Part shown: positions 43,507 to 47,708 of the stretch, piece after piece | Numbering within the stretch: position 1 is the first letter of the stretch | Layout of the letters: each line of letters opens with the position of its first letter | Assembly (NCBI GenBank): GCA_030526295.1 | Contig: JAUNDA010000001.1 | Span: 1-47,708, forward strand | Length of the DNA: 47,708 nucleotides | Direction: 5' to 3' | Source: Eubacteriales bacterium | Lineage (GTDB): Bacteria > Bacillota > Clostridia > Lachnospirales > Lachnospiraceae | Translations under genes and position numbers: made by a program | Notes under the pieces: generated by a model | What the model saw: only the letters and a program-made list of their open reading frames with translations | What the model was told of the DNA's origin: nothing | Databases searched by the model: none

Positions 43507-43535
43507 ATTATAAATAAATATTAAGATTTGTGCAA
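43507..43535 (-). promoter_or_regulatory. Sigma-A promoter of the long fibre operon
   Basis: On the - strand: -35 TTGCAC (43530-43535), 17-bp spacer, consensus -10 TATAAT (43507-43512). The start point falls near 43500, about 10 nt ahead of the aptamer. The surrounding gap, 43092-43727, holds this promoter, the riboswitch, terminator, structured leader and a palindrome, but no gene. Confidence 0.85.
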
Positions 43536-43605
43536 TAGTGAAATATTACGATTTTCGGACTTTTTCCCTTAATATAGTGCACGAATTTTTCAAAACTTTA
43601 CTTTT

Positions 43606-43664
43606 GGGAAATGCATTTGTTATAACCGACTTTAAAATAAAGTAGCGTTATTTGAGCATTTCCC
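43606..43664. repeat. 59-bp imperfect palindrome downstream of the acyltransferase gene
   Basis: GGGAAATGC (43606-43614) and GCATTTCCC (43656-43664) are perfect 9-bp arms. Inside lie ATAACCG/CGTTAT and ACTTTA-AAA-TAAAGT, so the whole can fold as one long hairpin on either strand. No U tract follows, so it is not a standard terminator. It could protect the 3' end of the upstream mRNA, bind a regulator near the fibre promoter, or be a small palindromic repeat unit. Confidence 0.55.
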
Positions 43665-43727
43665 GTTTTCCGTTTGTTCTCTGATAAGATTTGTTTTGAT
43701 TTTCCTCTATATTGTCGTGTTTTTGGG

Positions 43728-45011
43728 TCACGAAAGCTTATAAAGCTCCTCTGCCGCAAGTCTTGCCTTTGCCACAATCGCACCCTTCTGATCCTTTGGG
43801 AAGCAGTAATACTGGTATTTTGTATTTCCAACGCTTACCATATCACCAATCTCATACCAGAAATAATCAGCGTAAAGACTGTATGAAGCCTTTGGCTTTT
43901 GTGCATAGTCAAGCTTTCCGTCACAGCCCGTAAGCTTAAAGCCCTCGCAGTTATGTGTAAGGGTTCCCTCTCCGACACGGTACATTGAATTAAAATCTGC
44001 AAGCATGAGGATGTCACAGTCAAAGGTCATCTCATAGGAACCATTAACGAGCTCCTCCTTTACGCATTCCCTTTCCCATGCATACCAGTCTGGTACATAC
44101 ATAAACTCCGCAACAGGCTTTAAATCCTCACCTGCTGGAAGCCTCAGGTATTTAAGCGTTCCCTTTTCGGTTAGCTCTGCCTCAAAGCCGCAGCTATTAC
44201 ACTTAATGGTAATGCCCTTTCCAAGCATTGTTCCCTCTTTTTTGCAGCATGGGCACTTGTAAAGCGGTCTCTCGAGGCCGTCTGCACGGAAGGCTTCGCT
44301 AATCTTTACCCCTCTTTTTACCTGGTCCCTGAAGTGGTCATATCTGAAATCAGACGCAAGTATGTCATTTATCTCGTCAACGCTAAGTGTATCAGACATC
44401 TCGGGTGTAATCCTGTAGGTGACAGTTGAGAAAACATCAGCTTTTCTCTTCTGCAGGTTATTGTAAAGCGGATCACGAAGATATGCGCCTGTTGTTTTAA
44501 TGATTACAACAGGTATCCTCATCTTCTTTATGAGCTTTCCAAGGCTAAGCGGAAGCGGTGTCTCAGAGCCGTCAAAGCTGTAGCTTGCCTCAGGGAACAT
44601 GAGAATAGAGCTTTTAAGCGTCTCAAAGGTATACTGCATGTCCTTAATCAGGCCAATTTCTGTAATGAACTTCTTTGTCGGAATGCAGCCGATAAACTGC
44701 ATTAGGCCCGCCTTGCCTACAAAGCCGTCATTCGTTGTGATGATATGGTACTGCCTGTCCTTAAGCATCCTTGCACAGATGCAAAGATCAGTAAAGCTTG
44801 AATGGTTCATGAGAAAAAGGGCAGGCTCGTCCTTACCGAGCTTTTCCATCCCGATTTCCTCATACTTAAAGTTAACAGCCTTTATCTCCCCGCCAGAAGC
44901 AAGGTTAAGAATACCCCTTGCAAGGGCAGACTGCTTCTTTGGCTTAAGTGCCTTCATTTTCGGGAGGTTGATAACCTCCTCATACGGCTTATCAGTTACC
45001 TTTATTTTCAT
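43728..45011 (-). CDS. PlsC-like acyltransferase with zinc-ribbon insert (427 aa)
   Basis: Residues about 50-210 are a 1-acylglycerol-3-phosphate acyltransferase (PlsC) domain with the catalytic H-x4-D box in NHSSFTD (N69-D75), the GCIPTKKF region and FPEASYS (acceptor-binding block). A zinc ribbon (CPCC...CNSC, about 250-275) and about 150 further residues extend it beyond a standard PlsC of about 240 aa. It probably acylates a lipid or lyso-lipid at the membrane; the substrate is not certain. There are no strong membrane segments. GGAG precedes the ATG, 17 bp after the HD-GYP gene, with which it is cotranscribed. Confidence 0.8.
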   Translation of the reverse strand: MKIKVTDKPYEEVINLPKMKALKPKKQSALARGILNLASGGEIKAVNFKYEEIGMEKLGKDEPALFLMNHSSFTDLCICARMLKDRQYHIITTNDGFVGKAGLMQFIGCIPTKKFITEIGLIKDMQYTFETLKSSILMFPEASYSFDGSETPLPLSLGKLIKKMRIPVVIIKTTGAYLRDPLYNNLQKRKADVFSTVTYRITPEMSDTLSVDEINDILASDFRYDHFRDQVKRGVKISEAFRADGLERPLYKCPCCKKEGTMLGKGITIKCNSCGFEAELTEKGTLKYLRLPAGEDLKPVAEFMYVPDWYAWERECVKEELVNGSYEMTFDCDILMLADFNSMYRVGEGTLTHNCEGFKLTGCDGKLDYAQKPKASYSLYADYFWYEIGDMVSVGNTKYQYYCFPKDQKGAIVAKARLAAEELYKLS

Positions 45012-45028
45012 CCTTACTCCATTCGTGC

Positions 45029-46327
45029 TCAGATCTCATCAGGATGTGTATTCATGAGCATGATTACCTCATCCTTTGCATCAAGGAAAATCTGTGCTAT
45101 GTCCGGGTCAAAATCTGTTCCGATACCCTTTTCAATAATCGCAAAGCACTCCTCTATCGGCATTGCCTCGCGGTAGCACCTTTTCTGCGATATGGCATCA
45201 AACACATCCGCTATAGCCATGATTCTTGCATGAAGCGGAATCGCATCACCCTTTAGTCCCTCAGGGTATCCCCTGCCATTAAACTTCTCGTGATGGTACC
45301 TTGCCACCTCGTAGGCAATCTTCCTGAACTCAGGTGTATAAACATTCTTAAAGGTCTCAAGGATAATTTCTCCGCCCTGTGCACTGTGCTGCTTCATGAT
45401 GTCAAATTCCTCATCTGTCAGCTTACCCGGCTTCTGGAGGATACTGTCAGGAGTCGCAATCTTTCCAATGTCATGAAGCGGGGCCGCATTGCTTATGTCC
45501 TCCATGTAATCCCTGTTGAAAATCGAACTGTACCTCTTGTCGCGGCGCATCTTGTCAACCATGAGGTCAACATAGGCACGTGTACGCTTGATGTGGCCGC
45601 CTGTATTGTCGTCCTTACTTTCAACCATCGTCGCAAAGCCCGCAACCATGTTGTTGTGCTGGATTTTAAGCTTCTGCGTTGCAGGATTCTCAAAGCCAAG
45701 ATAAATGCCGAGCATTAAGAAGGTCGGTATGACAGCCGATACAAGAGCCTCGGGAAGAACCATCTGCACAAGAAGCACAAGGCCTGCCACGAGAATAAAT
45801 GTAAGGGTTGTCATCATCTTGTCACGGGCGATAAACCTTTTCCTTACGACAAGCAGAAAAAGAATTGCACCGTAGTACAGAATGAGTGTGATATAGCACA
45901 CAAATACGGGAAAACCGTAGGAATACCACGTTGTTTCCCCCTGGATATAGTAAAGGCTCTTAAAGCCTGCGATAATCAGAATAAGTGAGATAAGACCGGG
46001 AACACTCATGGTAACAATTCCCTTTGTCTTATTTTTAAACTCCACCAGCTGACTGTAAAAATAGAGTGCCGTAATGACTATGCACACATCCATCAGCATG
46101 AAAAACAGAAGATGTGCCCCACTATTTAGCCATGCCGGAACAGTGTCCAAGTTGTTGACCGTCCAGGCCGTGACACCGTCAAAAACAACAGCCCACGGAG
46201 CAACGTACATAAACGCATCAAAGAGCTTGTTGCACGAGGTCTTGCTCTTTAATGTATCCTTTACATATACTGTTATGATGTACAGCATGATCAGCAGACA
46301 GCCGAACTGCAACCTAAAATACTGCAT
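45029..46327 (-). CDS. Membrane HD-GYP c-di-GMP phosphodiesterase (432 aa)
   Basis: About seven or eight hydrophobic segments fill residues 1-215, a membrane sensor of unknown signal. The HD-GYP domain follows, with LHDIGK (about 280), the GxxxG-containing helix and HHEKFNGRGYPEG (about 345); catalytic residues look intact. It should lower c-di-GMP at the membrane. GGAGG lies 7 nt before the ATG. It lies between the AAA_14 gene (20 bp upstream) and the acyltransferase gene, directly upstream of the c-di-GMP-controlled fibre locus, so a regulatory link is plausible though unproven. Confidence 0.88.
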   Translation of the reverse strand: MQYFRLQFGCLLIMLYIITVYVKDTLKSKTSCNKLFDAFMYVAPWAVVFDGVTAWTVNNLDTVPAWLNSGAHLLFFMLMDVCIVITALYFYSQLVEFKNKTKGIVTMSVPGLISLILIIAGFKSLYYIQGETTWYSYGFPVFVCYITLILYYGAILFLLVVRKRFIARDKMMTTLTFILVAGLVLLVQMVLPEALVSAVIPTFLMLGIYLGFENPATQKLKIQHNNMVAGFATMVESKDDNTGGHIKRTRAYVDLMVDKMRRDKRYSSIFNRDYMEDISNAAPLHDIGKIATPDSILQKPGKLTDEEFDIMKQHSAQGGEIILETFKNVYTPEFRKIAYEVARYHHEKFNGRGYPEGLKGDAIPLHARIMAIADVFDAISQKRCYREAMPIEECFAIIEKGIGTDFDPDIAQIFLDAKDEVIMLMNTHPDEI

Positions 46328-46347
46328 TGTCAGTCCTCCAAATCTCC

Positions 46348-47655
46348 TCAGTCTCTCAAACAGCCTATTGGCACTACCCTTACTCCGGAATCCGTTGTAT
46401 AAGCCATTGGCGCATTTGCACAGATAATTATCATTGCTGACGGCTCACGGTAAACTGCCCTTGGATGTTTTGGATTCTCGAGTGCGGTTTCATTATGCCT
46501 GCGGATAACCTCTTTAAATCTTAATAACGATTTCTCTGCTTCCGGGATTCTGTTTGCCCCTGTTTTTATTTCTATCAGGGCATATCTTCCATCTGCAAGC
46601 TGAAAAACAGCATCTGCTTCAAGACCCGTATCATCAGTATAATGCATGATCCTGGCGCCATGTGCCTGAGCATAAACAATAAGATCCCTTAAAACCATAT
46701 TTTCAAACACATGGCCAAATAAATCAAGGTCATTATTAAAATAATCAGGACTAATTCCGAGCGCTGCAAGTCCAATTGAAGGATCAACAAATATATGCTT
46801 CTTTGCCGAACGAATGGCTGTTTTTGATCGAATCTGTGGTGTCCAAGCGTCTATGTCCATAATAACAAACAAAGCTTCTAATGTGGTTATATATGAAGCC
46901 AAAGTGGCATCTGTAACATTCTGTGTTGCTTTTACATCAGCATATATACTTGACTTTTTAACCGTTGAAGCCATATTTCGAGCATATGACCATAATAGTC
47001 CTCTAACCCATTCGGGATTTCTTTTAACCCCATCAATTGCAGATGTGTCTTTATTGCACACCTGTCGGTAATAGTCCTTTGCTATTTCAAGTTTCGCATC
47101 GTTATTCTTGAGTGCCAAACACCTCGGCCATCCGCCCCTACAAGCAGCAAAAAAAAGTTGTTCCAATGTGGTCGATGATGTGGCGCCATCAATATCATAC
47201 ATTGGGTCTTCAATAATGCGCGTTAATGATACTGTTCCATTCGACTCTTTGGTTTCAAAAAGTGTCATAGGATACATGACTATTTCTGAAATCCTGCCGG
47301 TACCTGTGTGAGGCGCATCAACCTTTTTGCTAGTCGACCCCGTCAGAAAGTATTCTCCAACGCTTTCAGGATTATCATCACAATCTTTTCTGATGGCTCC
47401 CCAGATTTTTACAGCATCCTGCCATTCATCAAAAAGAATTGGTTTAGCATTTTTAAAAAAAAGTTTTGGCGATGTCTCAGCCACAGCAATATAGCCATCC
47501 CTCTTCTCCTCATCCTGGAATTCAATAACTGTCCTGCATCGTTCCTTAGCAGTTCTTGTCTTCCCACTACCTTTTGGTCCGATTATACTGATGGCATTAA
47601 AAGCCCTACTTCTTTTGTCTATCTCATTATCGATAATTCTCTGTATGTATTCCAT
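46348..47655 (-). CDS. AAA_14/DUF4143-family ATPase (435 aa)
   Basis: It has a Walker A IIGPKGSGKT (24-33), ILFDEWQDAVKIWGAIR in place of a classical Walker B, and the LTGSTSKK and GRISEIVMYPMTLFE segments typical of AAA_14 proteins. The C-terminal third is the DUF4143 region, a nuclease-like alpha/beta domain with ALIEIKTG. The family is widespread and of unclear function, often near mobile or defence genes. GAGGAG precedes the ATG. It is the first gene of a three-gene operon with the HD-GYP and acyltransferase genes, with a consensus-like promoter. Confidence 0.85.
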   Translation of the reverse strand: MEYIQRIIDNEIDKRSRAFNAISIIGPKGSGKTRTAKERCRTVIEFQDEEKRDGYIAVAETSPKLFFKNAKPILFDEWQDAVKIWGAIRKDCDDNPESVGEYFLTGSTSKKVDAPHTGTGRISEIVMYPMTLFETKESNGTVSLTRIIEDPMYDIDGATSSTTLEQLFFAACRGGWPRCLALKNNDAKLEIAKDYYRQVCNKDTSAIDGVKRNPEWVRGLLWSYARNMASTVKKSSIYADVKATQNVTDATLASYITTLEALFVIMDIDAWTPQIRSKTAIRSAKKHIFVDPSIGLAALGISPDYFNNDLDLFGHVFENMVLRDLIVYAQAHGARIMHYTDDTGLEADAVFQLADGRYALIEIKTGANRIPEAEKSLLRFKEVIRRHNETALENPKHPRAVYREPSAMIIICANAPMAYTTDSGVRVVPIGCLRD

Positions 47656-47678
47656 ATAGATATCTCCTCTTGTTACTA

Positions 47679-47707
47679 ATTATACAGACACACAAAACCA
47701 TTTTCAA
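47679..47707 (-). promoter_or_regulatory. Sigma-A promoter of the AAA_14/HD-GYP/acyltransferase operon
   Basis: On the - strand: -35 TTGAAA (47702-47707), 17-bp spacer, consensus -10 TATAAT (47679-47684). The start codon lies about 25 nt downstream of the -10. The same -35/-10 pair occurs at riboswitch copy 1. Confidence 0.8.
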
Positions 47708-47708
47708 T

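Overview
The window looks like chromosomal DNA of a low- to mid-GC Firmicute, most likely a Lachnospiraceae-type Clostridia (Butyrivibrio/Roseburia-like). The reasons are AGGAGG-type ribosome binding sites, sigma-A promoters with 17-bp spacers, a Gram-positive choline-binding-type wall protein, SipW-type signal peptidases, HD-GYP proteins and a RelQ-type alarmone synthetase. The taxon is an inference. No rRNA, tRNA, CRISPR array, transposase or phage gene was seen.

Left flank (1-4150): a protein of unknown function, a small (p)ppGpp synthetase on the + strand, and two XRE regulators, one with a membrane domain and one AT-rich with its HTH at the C-terminus. A strong bidirectional terminator at about 4093-4147 separates this flank from the main locus.

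Main locus (4216-43535, all on the - strand, about 39 kb): a large cell-surface fibre/matrix locus built around two SipW-type signal peptidases. Ten proteins carry a SipW-class signal ending in A-W-[FY]. Two more have variant sites (S-W-F, A-L-Y), and one relative is membrane-anchored and has no cleavage signature. Many share two further motifs: a mid-protein [AS]-x-R-[VIL] strand and a C-terminal W-[LM]-E-G-x-D-x-x-C-like motif. Read in the direction of transcription, the locus has three parts. (i) A possible 17-gene operon of about 31 kb (43091 to 12224) encodes SipW-class proteins, a 3501-residue GLUG-like surface protein, a 715-residue secreted protein, four translationally overlapping minor subunits, SipW no. 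2, a membrane-anchored McrB-like AAA+ ATPase, a DUF2357-like/coiled-coil partner, SipW no. 1, a cell-wall-binding protein, a PAS/HD-GYP protein, a PilZ protein and the membrane-anchored subunit relative. (ii) A probable major subunit and a second subunit (11951 to 10009) have their own sigma-A promoter and end at a terminator, followed by nnrE. (iii) A three-gene unit (9044 to 4216) ends with a 992-residue Pro/Glu/Thr-rich surface protein.

Two nearly identical c-di-GMP-I (GEMM-I) riboswitches, each with a consensus-like promoter just upstream and an intrinsic terminator overlapping the aptamer's 3' edge, lead units (i) and (iii). With the PilZ protein, the PAS/HD-GYP protein inside the operon and a second HD-GYP protein just upstream, the locus appears to be governed by c-di-GMP at RNA, protein and turnover levels. 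The working model is a c-di-GMP-switched, SipW-processed multi-subunit surface fibre with dedicated AAA+ machinery and wall anchor, much larger than the Bacillus tapA-sipW-tasA operon. The parts are read from sequence; their assembly into one machine is inference.

Right flank (43606-47708): a palindromic intergenic element, then a three-gene operon (AAA_14/DUF4143 ATPase, 7-8 TM HD-GYP protein, PlsC-like acyltransferase with a zinc ribbon) behind a clear promoter at the right edge.
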